From Lanius collurio (lineage: Eukaryota > Chordata > Aves > Passeriformes > Laniidae), in the NCBI GenBank assembly GCA_020086605.1, contig JACBWW010000040.1, forward strand, positions 135,648 through 199,647: a stretch of DNA of 64,000 bases, in the 5' to 3' direction. Under the pieces are notes generated by a model. It was not told where the DNA came from. It did no database searches and saw nothing but the letters and a program-made list of their open reading frames with translations. This document shows positions 26,101 through 38,167 of this stretch, in pieces (the first letter of the stretch is position 1; every line of letters starts with the position of its first letter). A program made the position numbers and the translations under genes.

Positions 26101-27135
26101 CAGTAATAAAAATGTCTGATTTTTCAAAAAGATCTTTCTCAAGATGTCTTTAGTTTCTCTATAGCCAAAATGTCATTTTGACATTTTTGACTTTGATAAC
26201 AGAGACATTTTTTTGACATTATTTACGACTCCACCAATGCATATAAAATCCCATAAATGCCTGAGACTGAAGGTCTAAAACATGAGAGCTCTTTTTCCTA
26301 GGTTTTGAAATATTTTGTTCCCTCCAAGATTGTGCGATAAAATTATCACCCCTGCTAAAATAAAATGGATAAGTGAAGAATGGACAAAATGTTGCCTGCA
26401 GAGCTACAGCTAACAGCTATTGATGTTACAAAGACTATTGAGCAAAACTGGTCTTAGCTAGAAGAGAACTTGGCTGACTTCAAATTTGAAATTAGGCAGA
26501 CTTCAAATTTAGAGTGAACAAGCAATAAGACTGACAAAGGAAATCACATGTATTGCAAATGATGGGAACCTCCCTCAACTTGCCCCCAAGCCAGCCCTAA
26601 CCTCACAGTTAAGGTGGGAATGCTACCCAAGCACTCTGTTTTGCACGTGGAGAAATATTGCAGGTCAAGCTCAAACTATTTTCCAAATGGCACAAGATGA
26701 CAAAATATTTCAGCCAAAATAAAGAAGAGAAAAAAACCCAGAGAAATAACAGCAATAACTGTTCATTTTCTAGTGCTCTGACAGAAATCCTATCCCTTCA
26801 AAGAGTTAAACAACTTCTAAGAGTGACTAGTGAGTGAAATCATCATATTGAATGTCTTGATGAAGGGAGATAGACATGGGAAATAAGATGACGGGAGGTG
26901 AGAGTGGGCTCAGAGGAGAAATTGGCTGCATACTCATGCAAATAAATATGGGATTTACTTCCACCTGCTCCAAATTTTGTTGTGGAATAAATGTGCTGAT
27001 TATGATGCCATGAGATTTTTTTGCCTTTTCTTTTATACCCGTTACACCTTATTACAACTTCTGTATTCTTAGTGCTTTTTGCCTACACTCTTGGACTTGT
27101 TTGTTCAGCGAGAAGGCTGAACATTTTAGAAGCTT

Positions 27136-27455
27136 TGTAGTTAGGGGTTAGTGTGCCCCAGACCCCAAGGTCCTCTCCAGAACACCTTCTGTAAACTGAG
27201 ATAGAACCATCCAGGGGGAGGTTCCTTGGGGAGGGGGGCTTGCTTGAGCCTCTTATTGGGGAATATTTGATAAATATGCTAATTAGTAAGACCTATAATG
27301 TTATACCAGATCTTTTGGGGCTGTTCATTGTGCTGTGCATTTCGGTGGATTTGACCTGGATGTAGTGCACCAAAGGATCCTTAAAATAAATACCGAGGTA
27401 AAATCCCTTTTTCCCTTCTAACCGTGCCTGACTCTTGATTTTAAGACTTGGAAAA
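27136..27455 (+). mobile_element. ERV1-like LTR (approximate bounds)
   Basis: The stretch begins TGTAGTTAGGGGTTAGTGTG and includes a G-rich block, an AATAAA at about 27385 and a 3' part AATACCGAGGTAAAATCCC, then CCTTCTAACCGTGCCTGACT, resembling the R-U5 part of avian gammaretrovirus-like LTRs. I could not fix both termini or a target duplication, so the bounds and class are tentative. It is in plus orientation like the other LTRs. Confidence 0.5.
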
Positions 27456-30400
27456 GGTATCAATTAAACCTATAAATAATTGATGAGTGCATGGTCATTA
27501 CAACACAACAGGTGTATTTCCAAGTGTACATATATAAAGGGACTGCCAAAAGGTCTGTTAAAATTGTGTACACTTATCTAGTCAGCAAACAGGTCAGTGA
27601 TCACCAGTTACTCTAGTTTTTAACAAAGGGATTTGAGAATATTCCCTAATCTTATAAGAAACATAGATTTTCATTTTTCTTGTGTGAACCAGAATGAGTG
27701 CATTATAGTAGCTGGAAAAAAAATTAAAAAGGCATCTTAGTTTGCCTTTTCTCTTCAGCTGCTCCCTCATAATATATAACTTCAAGTTACAGTAGGAAAA
27801 AAGGGAATAAATTGGCACATGTGATATTTTACTACTGATTTTGGAAAAAGCAACAGCAGGTTTTTATGAAACACACAATGCCTCAAATTGTTACATTCTT
27901 CAGAGCAATCTGGCTTGGTTCTTACAGTTGGCAATGTGGTATAGTCGTGTAACTGCCAAGTTTTTGGTTCTTCATTCCTCTGGGCTCCCAGAACCCTGAA
28001 AGCAGCAGGATCTGGGACTCCGTGGGAGTACACACTACAGCACGACTCCAGAGCTGTGAAGTGAAATGAGCTATACAGAAAGGACCCTGCAAGCTCTAAA
28101 AAACCCCAAAACACAGAGATGAGCTGGCAGTGAAATCTGAGCAATTAAATCAGAAGATAACCTATGGTTTGTCACAAGTTCATGTACATTGAGACACATC
28201 TCTGAAACAGCAAGAAACAGACTTTTTTTTCCCATGGAAAACCACACCATTGAAAAATTCTTAGCACATTTCAAAGCTGCAATCAGTAACTGAGCAGAAG
28301 TCCAGCTCTAGGTCAGAAAAGGAACTTTGTTGGTCCTTTAGTGGCTTACACAGCTCCAGTGCTGAGGACTGAGGGGATTGCAGAGGACTACCAAGAGTCT
28401 GATGGTCCCAGTGAGACAGAGAGAAGAGAGGGGCAGCAGTGTACTACCCTTTGCTCTGGGATGGGTTTGAAGATACACAAAAATAACATACAGAACAGAA
28501 AGACCAGGTAGTTTGCATTTTAGTAGCTGCAACATTTGGCTATGCATGTAGATCCAGAATGGGTCAAACTAAATGAAGATCCACGAATTTCTGTTTAACA
28601 GAACTAGCAGTCCCACGTTAGCTTTCCCCCCACATTCTTAGACAAAAATATGGTATTTCATTCTGTGTCAAATATACTGTGTGTGCTGCTGAAAAACTAT
28701 TCAGCTCAATTATTTTAGGAGGTTACACTTGGGTAACATAAAATTATGTCACATGTTAGATCTCTTTTTTATGCTAGGTAATGTCTTTCCATTAAGAGGA
28801 GCCTCTCTTGGGAAATATATCTTATTTTATCAGTTTGAACTTCAGCTGATTTTTTTTTTGCCTCTTTTTGTTGAGACCCACTTCCCTTTATGGCAAACCT
28901 TCAAAACCCATGGGGTAGAATTTGTGCCCACCAGAACAAGAAGTGTCCAGCAAGATGAGCTACGAGGGTGTTTATACCCACAAGAATGAAACAATGCAAG
29001 GGAAAGTATTTCCTTCTCTGCAAGAGCACACATTTATTTTCCCTGTGCCAAAGACAGTACATTTGCAAGAAGCTGAACAGAATATTTATGCTGTTATCCT
29101 GCATACAGACTCAACACATTTCCTCTTATCATGGAACTTGCCAAAAGATCACTTAAACTGATGACCCTCCTTCTATGGACTTCAACGAGCTTTGGATCAG
29201 ATGAATCCTGCACAGTATCAACACCTGAGACCCCAGGTAGGAAGAAGTTCCAAAATATTTAGCAAGAACTTTTTACTTGCTTAGTATTTGAAATTTTTAA
29301 ATCAAGTTCTGGAAAAGGAAAGGTGCCAAGAACAACCCTTTTCTGACATTACCTGCTCTTCCTTAATGGTGCATATTTTAATAGTAAGTAGAACAGATGT
29401 TGAAATATAATATCTCTGCTGACAACTAAATGAAAGTCCTATAGGGGACTCTACCGCAGTAAAGAGCAGAAAATGTGCAAATAATGAAGGTAAATTTTGT
29501 CCAATTTACTTGTGATGATGCATAAAATAAAATGTAAATAATTTCTATTTGGAGGAGATGAACATAACAACATTGGTATTTGCAATCAGAGTGAGCATGT
29601 ACTGTATAACCTGGGTTTCCAACTGAGGTAGTGTGGTACCATTTACCTGAATTTGAACATAAGAATTACATCAATTCTACCTTCATCCTCACTAACCCAG
29701 CACAAAACCAATACCATTAACACAAATGATAACAAGGAGATGTGATTAGTCTCAATTCAGATAAACAATTGAAATTAAAAAAAAAAAAAAAGAGAAGAAA
29801 ATATTGTTTAGCTGTATATGAACAAAGAGGTTCTGTTAACCTGGCTTTATAGTGAAGAAAATTGTCAATATTGCTAATGCAGGTTTGCAATTAAGTTGGT
29901 GTCAATGTCACTGAGAAAAGGACTTCATAATTAGGACAATATGGTTAGTATTGACCAGAATTTTCAATAAAAATCATGTCTACATTTAAATTTAGAACTG
30001 TAAATTTCAACCTTGGGCTCTATAAAGGACCATATAATTATCTTGCAGTTACTTTAAAATTAGATAATTTTTACATAATACATTATTTTTTTATATAACC
30101 ATGTGCCTTTACAAATGGTGAGATAACAGCAGGGTTCTCAGAAGCATCCAACACTTAAACTTCTACATTTCCTTGCAAAAGCACTTCCAAGGTTTTAAAT
30201 ACTTTTCTCCCAGAAAAATATTACTGCTTCAGAAGACTCTGCATTTTCACTCCAAATATTGGTTTCTTCATTAAAATTACTAGTTTTACTTAATCTCTAC
30301 TAATTTAGTTAAATCTCTACTAATGACCTGACAAATAACTATCAAACCCATTTATTTTAAATACTCCAGATGCTTTTGGCAAATGTGATCAAAAGGATAC

Positions 30401-30694
30401 TTACTTACATGGACATAAAGTGGTTGTTTAATCAGCATTATGTGCTTAAATGAAAATGAGAAGAGTATTTAAACATCACTTTTGAACCCGAGTGTGCACT
30501 TTTATGCACTTAGCTTCCTATGCAAATCCAAGTCCAATATACCAAAATAACACACAAAAATAAGACAAAAAAAGAATTTTTCTTAGAGAGGAAAAAAAGC
30601 TTTTATGTGCTCTTTCCATGTTTCCTCACAACAGAAAAGGGTAACATGAGTCCCGCAGCATTCTCTGTCTCCATCTGTTTTATAATAGGCTCAC

Positions 30695-30790
30695 CTCCTT
30701 CTTCTTCTTTTCCTTCTTCTTCCTTTTCTTCTGCACCAAGAATCAAAGGTATCTCAGCTTCTGTTTTGTCTTCTTGGTTCAACAGTGGAT
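30695..30790 (-). CDS. MACROD2: MACROD2 tail exon H (96 bp, phase 1-1), Glu-rich
   Basis: The acceptor is ATCAAATTTATTCAG| and the donor GGAG|GTGAGC, a strong site. The exon opens DPLLNQEDKTEAEIPLILG and ends with a Glu/Lys/Gly run built from GAA and GGA codons (about residues 20-33). Human has LSSNQED, then VIPLTEDQEEKEGE, so NQED, IPL and EEKE are shared in order. At 32 codons it is the longest exon here. The purine repeat at its end is a likely site of length variation through slippage. The frame stays open for a further 30 codons past the donor, so an intron-retained form would add about 30 residues before a stop. Confidence 0.87.
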
Positions 30791-31283
30791 CTGAATAAAT
30801 TTGATAAAAAGATGAAGAGTAAGGCTTTTCAAAATGGACAAAAGGATTAACATCCACTAGAGACCTTGACAATAAAAACACTGACAGAGGAAAAGGATCC
30901 TTTCCTCCAGGAATAAAAATAAAAAAGCTGTCCAAGGAAATCCAAGGGGCTCTAATTCAGAGCAAAGCCTTGAAGATACTGAACTTTCTGGGATTTAGCA
31001 CAAAACCCCATGTGCCTAGTCCAAGCACGGGTCTTCACTGGGACTCATTGCAATCCCAGAGACACACACAGTCCATGCCCCATCCCTTGAAGTGTTGAAG
31101 GCCAGGTTGGATGGGGCTTTGAGCACCCTGGTTTAGTGGAAGGTGTACCTGCCCATGGCAGGGGCGGTGGAACTCGGTGATCTTTAACGTCCCTCCCATC
31201 CCAGACATTCTATGATTCCATGATTCTATGTAAGTGTTTTTGCTTGCTAATCTTGCTTTTTGATTTCAAGACACATGGAGTAC
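30791..31283 (-). other. MACROD2: MACROD2 intron between exons G and H (493 bp)
   Basis: This short intron contains a CR1 3' fragment at 31077-31230 filling about a third of it. Nothing else is recognised. Confidence 0.75.
31077..31230 (+). mobile_element. CR1 LINE 3' end with terminal repeat
   Basis: GTTGAAGGCCAGGTTGGATG, GGGCTTTGAGCACCCTGGTT and CCTGCCCATGGCAGGGG are CR1 3'-region motifs in sense orientation. It ends with the diagnostic short repeat ATTCTATGATTCCATGATTC at about 31207-31230. It is inserted in the small intron between exons G and H, antisense to MACROD2. Confidence 0.93.
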
Positions 31284-31358
31284 CTTCTATTTCCATGCAG
31301 GAGCCTTGGGAATCTGCCCCAGTTTTTATCTCCTCATTTGCAGAAACATCCTGCTGTC
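31284..31358 (-). CDS. MACROD2: MACROD2 tail exon G (75 bp, phase 1-1), best-conserved block
   Basis: This exon identifies the gene. The acceptor is TTGTATTAATAG| and the donor GAAG|GTACTC. It opens GQQDVSANEE and continues EIKTGADSQGSCMEIEG. Human MACROD2, as I remember it, has GQENDSTKN followed by EIKIETESQSSYMETEE at this place. Shared positions include GQ at the start, EIK, the SQ pair, S-x-M-E and a following E, with no gaps. The conserved SQ is a minimal ATM/ATR phosphorylation consensus; the human protein is known to be exported from the nucleus after DNA damage in an ATM-dependent way through its C-terminal region, but I cannot say that this serine is the site. Confidence 0.87.
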
Positions 31359-31967
31359 CTATTAATACAACAAACAGAAACCAGCATTGGGATGATGTTG
31401 CATGCAGGCAATGCTAAATTCATCAAAACAGAACATGAACCTCACACACAGCATGGTATTTCTCAGCCAAGCACTGCTTTTTTTCTATTACGAGAACAAT
31501 GTCAGAGACATTTTATACATGAAAAATATCACTTAACAATACCAAACATTATGTTTGTCAAATAGCTGGTCAAAACTGACCCTGAAGCACTCACAGGCTT
31601 TTCTTCTTCTGCAGCTCATCCTCGACACTGTTTCTCAGAGGAGCTGTTGTAAAGTGCTTGCACTTGACAGTCAGGAGAAGGAACAGAAACACCCCCCAGG
31701 CTTTCAGAACCACAGTGACAACACAGGAGGACAATGATACCAATGCTGTGCACCCAGGGTCAGTATGGCTAAACCATTTAGAGACATGGCTTTCCCAGTA
31801 GCACCAGGGATTACTGCCCCATGACTGGCTGACACACAACCTCTACTAGCCAACAGCAGAGGTGGCAGAGGTCAGGCTGAAACCCACTGGATGCTGACAC
31901 TGGAAAAACTAAAGTTTCGCACTGGTTCATTATATCTGTCTTAAAAAACTTTGAGACAAAACTTTAC
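31359..31967 (-). other. MACROD2: MACROD2 intron between exons F and G (609 bp)
   Basis: I see no repeats or further exons in this short intron. It separates two well-supported exons. Confidence 0.7.
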
Positions 31968-32045
31968 CTTTGGCTTGATCTTGTTCACACACCACAGGAA
32001 GCACTGAATCACCCCCCTGCGTGCCTTTGGAGTCTTTCAGAGAAT
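31968..32045 (-). CDS. MACROD2: MACROD2 tail exon F (78 bp, phase 1-1)
   Basis: The acceptor is close to ideal, with a long pyrimidine run ending TTTTTCCTCAG|; the donor is AAAG|GTAAAG. The 26 codons open DSLKDSKGTQGGDS and close CEQDQAKG. The position corresponds to human VTDHSVRDQDHPDG, with only a loose match. It contains a single cysteine and a short hydrophobic patch, LPVV, unusual for this otherwise hydrophilic tail. It lies only 609 bases upstream of exon G, forming with exons G and H a compact cluster of three exons within 1.35 kb in a gene otherwise made of long introns. Confidence 0.78.
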
Positions 32046-34577
32046 CTGAGGAAAAAGCAAACAAACAAATAAATCCTGAAGCAGTTTTCATGCTGGAAAA
32101 GTAACCTAAGTTAGAGGAAGCCCGTGGGTGCCAACTTCCTATTTGGCATTTTGATACACCCACCGATTTTCTGTTTTTAACTACAGTCCTATAAACTACA
32201 GAAATATACTCATGGGTTTCAATTATTCAAACTGATTTCAGAATCCCTACCCTTACTGAGCAGATTTTTGCCTACAGTACAAACCTTAAATCAGGAGCTG
32301 GCAAGGAAGGATGCATAAGAATAATCAGCAGCGCTACCAAGAATTTTATTCCTAATGAGTAGAGCGGCACAAATCTATGAGAAATAGTAAGAACCACCTA
32401 CTTCATAAATAAAGTGATTTATTATTTATTTAGAATAACAGCTTTTCACGGTTGGATTTCCAGAAGCTTTAAATCTTTCCAGAAACATTAAGTCCCATAA
32501 ATCCCTGAGCAAATCCTAGCCTCATGTCACTTGATGACAGAACTCCCAAGGTCATTATTGTGGCTGAGAGTGCTTTCCTTTTTTGGGGCAGGCTATCAAA
32601 ATGAACTGCCCGAAGCGATACTTAGAACCTGTGGCATTGTGAGACTTAAATTACATGGCAGAAAGTCCAATTTCTGTGCTATCTGGGGTCTTTCATAAAT
32701 ACAGGGAATTATTTTGTTGTGTAAAACAGCATTTCCTGACAACAGTCAGTTTTTGCATGGGGATCAAGAAATGCATAATGCACAATTCCACTGCATTCAG
32801 GTAATACAGCAACACAGACACTTGATTTAGTTTTGCTCATCCTCATCACACACAGATTTCACTGGATGAAGAGCTCTCTTTGAGCCTTGTTAAAAACCAA
32901 TGCTGATCAAATTGGACATTGTTCAAACTACGGGGATAAGTCCACTCCAGGTCATAACAGCAGCAACAGATAATTAGCATTTGTGTTCCCATGTGAGATG
33001 CTTTCTAAAATGCTGCTCAGTAGAAAAAGTAAGTGACAAAAGATCTACAGCATGTGAGAATAAATTATGTCATGACAGTGTTTTTATGGCTTAAATTCTG
33101 GAGGGTCCTTCTCTACAATACAGCTGAGCAAACCTTACAATATACCCAAGAATGTCCCTGTGAAACTCAGTTCCTGGAAGTGTCCAAAAATAATCTCTGA
33201 TGGATAAGTGAGAAGGCTGAGTTGTTAACATCTGATCCAAATGTAATAATCTGTAGGAAAGGTATGTGCTGAAAGTGTGTGGCTTTAATTAACTGCAAAT
33301 AATCCCCCAAGGCAAATATTTAATTACCTGCAGTTTCTTACTTCTTTTGTGGCATGACAATAAGTTTAAAAAACCCAAGTTTGAAAGCAGAATAACTCAC
33401 TGATATACAATTTGCTAAACTTTATACTTGCTGCACATTTTTTTTTTCCCTACCATGAACTTAAATGTCTACCCACTCTTCTCAGGTAGACCACAACACC
33501 AGTCTTTCATACCATACATACTGTACAATGAAGTCCAAAGGATTACCCTTGTCAACCTAAATTGGAGCAAAACTAAATTAGAATTTTGTCAAATTCCAAG
33601 CTTAATCAAAAATCCAGTTGAAGGATCTTTTGATATAAATGGGAATAGCACAAAAATTCTGCGGGGAATGTTTTCAAGCAAACTTTAAACACATTTAAAG
33701 GGAAATTCTGGGTTTGCTGAAGTTTTTGACACAGCTTTCAGGATTTCAGACAAGATTTGTACTATCTGTAACTCCATACCCTAAATTGATACATTTTTCT
33801 GTATGATACAGTTGCATGCTAGTAAAAGGAACTGTACAGGCAAAGCCAGAATAAGAAGTCCTCTGTCTCGAGTACCATGATGCCAGGGCCCAAACACAGC
33901 CCCTCAAGCAGTCAAAGGTGATGACAAGTATGATACCAGTCTTGGAGAGGGGCAGATGCAAGCAGCTCTGCCCCATCTCTCCCTTAGAACTCTCTTATGC
34001 CCCACCTATTGCACAATACTTCATACTCCCAGACTGGTGCCCTTAATCCCAGTTCACAGGTGCCACCTTTTTTTTTCCCAGAATGAGGAATGACTCCAAT
34101 TTAATGCAAAAATCAATCCACAGCACCAGAGGCACAATTACGTGCTGTGGTCAGTGATAAGGAATGGATTTTAAGAAGCCTCCTGCTTGGCTGACATATG
34201 TGCCCTATCACACTGCTGTTTGTTGTGGAGCATTAGAGGGAAGAGTGTCTTTGCTCTTCCCACCTCTGGGCACAGCTGGCAGTCTATCCCATGGACTTTA
34301 TTCTTAGGGAATTATAGTTTTGTGTTAAACTGTCATAAACAGTTGTCCTATTGCCTCAGTGTTTGAGAAAGCAATTTAACTGCACTGAATTCCAAATTAT
34401 CCCAGGCAATATACACTGATTATTTTTCACAAGTTGTTTTTTGCAAAGTATGTCTATGAAAATAACAGACAATGGACAGAAGTTACTGCCTAGCTGTAAG
34501 AGACTGCCTCTCTTATTTCAGCAGCAGGAACCCATCTTGATTGAAGTTACCATGCAGATTCTGAGTTCCAATATCCT

Positions 34578-34610
34578 AGACCATATCAAAGGTCAAGACC
34601 ATATCAAAGG
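34578..34610. repeat. 18-bp tandem duplication
   Basis: AGACCATATCAAAGG is repeated with an 18-base period (two copies, second partial). A replication-slippage product with no visible function. Confidence 0.85.
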
Positions 34611-36914
34611 TTCCTTCTTTTCAAATGCAAATATTGCACTAAATATTCTAGCCAAAATGTTCAAAGACAGATTTACCTTTAGGATTAGCAATAATAAAAT
34701 AAAGCAAAGGAATAAACCCAGATTTATGAAGCAAATCTGTGCCAAGAAAAAGTGAAAGTGTAAAACCAAAGGCAGTGATCAATAAAAATGCTGATGATAC
34801 ACTACTTTCTGTGTGCAAGTTTTTAGTGTGTGTATTCCTCAGACTCAGCTGATCCTCTGTGCTCACTTAACCCTTTGGAGCCTCGTGGAACAGTGCAGAA
34901 GCCCAGTATTATAGTCCTATATGATTCCAGGGTCTACATGGCCTCTGGCCATCCCTAAGGCCTTTGTTCACCTCTTAGTCACTTGATTTTTTAAAATGGC
35001 ATAAAGCAATGTTAGTCTTCTCCTAACACAGTTAATTATCTGTTAAGTCATATCAGAGAATCCAAGCCAGGATATTCTTTCACAGCACAGTATTGCTTAG
35101 CTTTTTGATAACAGACATACTGAGCACTATTTACTTTGGGTAAGTACAAACTGGGACTGTGAAGGTTAACACTTCTCCAGTCAGGACAGGAAAAAAAAAT
35201 CTGAGCTTCTGATACCACACTGGAGCACAGTTCCTCACATCACACACGAATGAACCAAACAGGATATTTAATTGCATAAATAAGCCAAAGATAGGCCACA
35301 TTTATCTACTGCCCTTCAGGAGCTTAAGCACTCATCGAAGTCTGAGCATCCCTTGGTTCCCTCGAAACTCCTCCTTGCTGGCTGGAGTGGCAGTGTCCAT
35401 GGCTGGAGTGCTTGCCTCTGCACCCCTCCATTTTATTGAAACAAGTGTCTCACGGGACTGCATGCTTGAATCCACCAGGGAATTAGCCCTAGTCTTTAAC
35501 AACCTGTGAACAAAGTATTTAGGCTTTCAATAAACTGATCAGAGTACTTCCAAAGTATATTCACTGCTTCTATCAAATGTATGTTGAATTCATATCCAAG
35601 AAAAGCAGGTAGCTTGCAGTGAACTATCAATCCTATCCTTCCTACCAATAATCAGGCACTGTTTTCTCTAAATCCTGCATAAATCCCCATGGTTTTCCAT
35701 AGCATTCATTATTTCTTATGGCTGTAACGTTGTTCTAACACAATTTTGCAAAAGCTAAGGAAGAAGGTAGATGGTAAGAACTGGATGTTAAGTAGTTTTA
35801 ATGATCTTTTAAAATTCACTTTCCCAGCTACTTTCTGTATGGCTTGTTTACCGAGTAGTTTCTACTGTGCAAAACACCTGTGTCCTGTACACAGCATAGA
35901 TAAATCCCCATGTTTTAGGGAGCTAGCTGTAAGAAGATTAAAGAGGGGAAAAAATTGGTCATTAGGAAACACACAGGTTCAGTACATTTTATTTTTTAAA
36001 GCATGATACTGTGATAAATGAGTGGAGTATTTCCAGAGTGAAAGAAATCAAGCAGACATCTAAAATTACAGGTAATGGTGTGCACGGAGGCTGCCACATG
36101 ATTAGGGTATTCTTTCACCTCATAAAACAAGGAAAATATGTTAAAATGAAGTACTATAAAATGGTGATTTATGAGAAGTTAGGAAGAGATTCTTGAGCTT
36201 TGACTTTAAAATGTTACTTTAAAATCCACCAAGATTGAATTTTAATCTGTCTTTATAACAAATAAGATTTATTGGAGAACAAGTTTAAATGGCTTGGTAG
36301 ACCAGATCTTTTTAGGTGCAACACCTTGTAGAGATATTTTAGCAATTTTTCAGGTAATAGACCAAGAAGTTCATCTCTGTAGGTGGGATCCACTGAATAC
36401 TTCTCCCACCCATTTGTGCTTCAAGCTGACAGAAGGGCATCTCACCTTCTGTCCACCTGAGAAATTCCAGGTGCAGCTGGTATAAAAACTATGGGCACCC
36501 TTCTCCTGCCATAAGGGGCAGGACCTGTTGTACAGGGCTCTGGGAAAGGAAAAAGCTGAGAAAAACCTGATTGTCTTGGTTAGAGCCTGTCCAGAAAAAA
36601 AGGATTGGAGGGACAAGATAAAAAAAGCAGGATCTCATGTTGGACTGATGGGAGCGCAGCTGGATGGCTCCAGGTCAGCTAATATTCAAAAATCAGAAGG
36701 ATTTAAATAAACCAGCTAAGTAGATTAGTGTTCACTGTTGCAGATGCCAGTGCTGGTGAAGGGTAAAGCAGAAATATCTCCTGAGTGGTTCAGGGGCTGG
36801 ACCCCATCTGGATGCACAACTCAGGTCAGATTAAATGTGAAGTGAAAAACCCACATTACAAACAGCTCAAAGTGAACCTCGTGGAAGTTCTTAAGAGAAT
36901 AAATGGTTGGTTGG

Positions 36915-37159
36915 TGTGGAGGTGCATCCCTGTCCCTGCTCCCATGTCACGTGTGCCCCATACCTGTTCCTGACTGGGTGCTCTGGGTGCCTGGGGGCTG
37001 GGGGGGGGGAGGAGGGTCCCAGAGTCTGCTTGGGAACTCCAGCCATGCGGCTGGAGAAATAAAATCCTCTCTGAACATCTACAAAAATACCACTTCATCT
37101 GTCCTTCCAAGTCCATCGCTGTCTTATATATTGTTGTAAGGATTCCCCACACTACAACA
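36915..37159 (+). mobile_element. solo LTR, 6-bp TSD family (ERVK-like), copy 2
   Basis: This 245-base copy starts TGTGGAGGTGCATCCCTGTC and ends CACTACAACA, with AATAAA at 37058. It is flanked by a perfect 6-bp duplication GGTTGG (36909-36914 and 37160-37165), which defines the family's insertion footprint. Compared with copies 1 and 3 it lacks about 50 bases near the 5' end (the segment containing CCTGCAGGGTA). It has a G9 run in the middle. It is antisense to MACROD2 and has no internal viral genes. Confidence 0.9.
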
Positions 37160-38147
37160 GGTTGGATTGTGGTGCTGATGTCCCTGGTTAAAAAAACCCA
37201 AAGCCCACAAATCACCTTCTGTTAGCCAGTTTGCTTTCCCAGAAATCCTTCTGGACAGGAGAATGTTATCGCTGTAGTAGGTATGCAAAGCCACAGCTAT
37301 GGCTGAGGGCATTGAAATTCTTTCATTAAAAAAGTTTATTTTTCAGTTACCTAAAATTGAAATTTTTCAGGTTGAAATTTTAGGTCTAATCACAACCCAA
37401 GGGTGAAGTAAAAACATTTCATTGGTAGCTGCTGAGTGCCTAGGAGCTGATTTTAAACACCTCTTTCTGAACATATTGGCCTTTCAGTCAATCTTTTTTA
37501 TGCACTTACCAATGACTAATTTATGTCAATTTGCACAGCTCCCCTGCATGTGAAAAGTTCTATCCTTCAGTTTATCCCTTCTCAATCATTTATGTCTTTA
37601 GGACATCAGTGTTTTTCCATACTGAGAGCTACAGCTGGCCAAAGAGGAATTTATACCCATTACATTTTACAAGCAGGATATTTACTGGCTTCTGGATTGC
37701 CCAAAGAGAATTTTTAGGGGTAACCCCTAGCCAAGTCATATACTTAATTCTGTTTCTGAAAACACAAGGCCTCCAGGCAACTGAATGTGACTCCATTTCA
37801 GAGAATTCAGAAAAACAGTGGCTTGCTTTCAATTGCACTCCCACAGAAGCCCAGATTTTGGTGAACACCTGGAAATAATTAATCACTATTTTAAAAATTA
37901 ATTAGTATATAATATAATTTAGTTGACCTTCAAATGAAAATTCAGTTCTTATTAAGTGCTAATGAGTTATAATCAATGTATTGTGCACAGAAACTTTGTA
38001 TAGCAGGGAATTATGCTTCACCTGTACGAAATCCAGCTCCTTTTTACATTTTCCTGCCAGAAAGTCGAATCATTAAATTGGGTTAAATAGTAATTGGTAG
38101 AAGAGGCAACTGAGATGAAGATGCAGAACACTCTCTGTCACAACACG

Positions 38148-38167
38148 CACACACACACACACACACA
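38148..38167. repeat. (CA)n microsatellite
   Basis: About ten CA units lie within a longer CA-rich stretch starting at CAACACGCAC and ending ATGTGCATGCACAC. Likely polymorphic. Confidence 0.9.

Larger units (their letters stand above)
6760..30694 (-). other. MACROD2: MACROD2 intron between exon H and exon I (24 kb)
   Basis: This is the longest intron in the window. It contains solo LTRs at 10163-10459, 13880-14509 and 22524-23163, an ERV1-like LTR near 27136-27455, a short CR1 at 16351-16406, the first assembly gap, a 39-bp tandem repeat and small simple repeats. The remaining unique stretches (roughly 6.8-10.1, 14.5-20.5, 23.2-27.1 and 27.5-30.7 kb) show no exon I can support; the many short open frames there have no protein-like composition. 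Confidence 0.6.
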
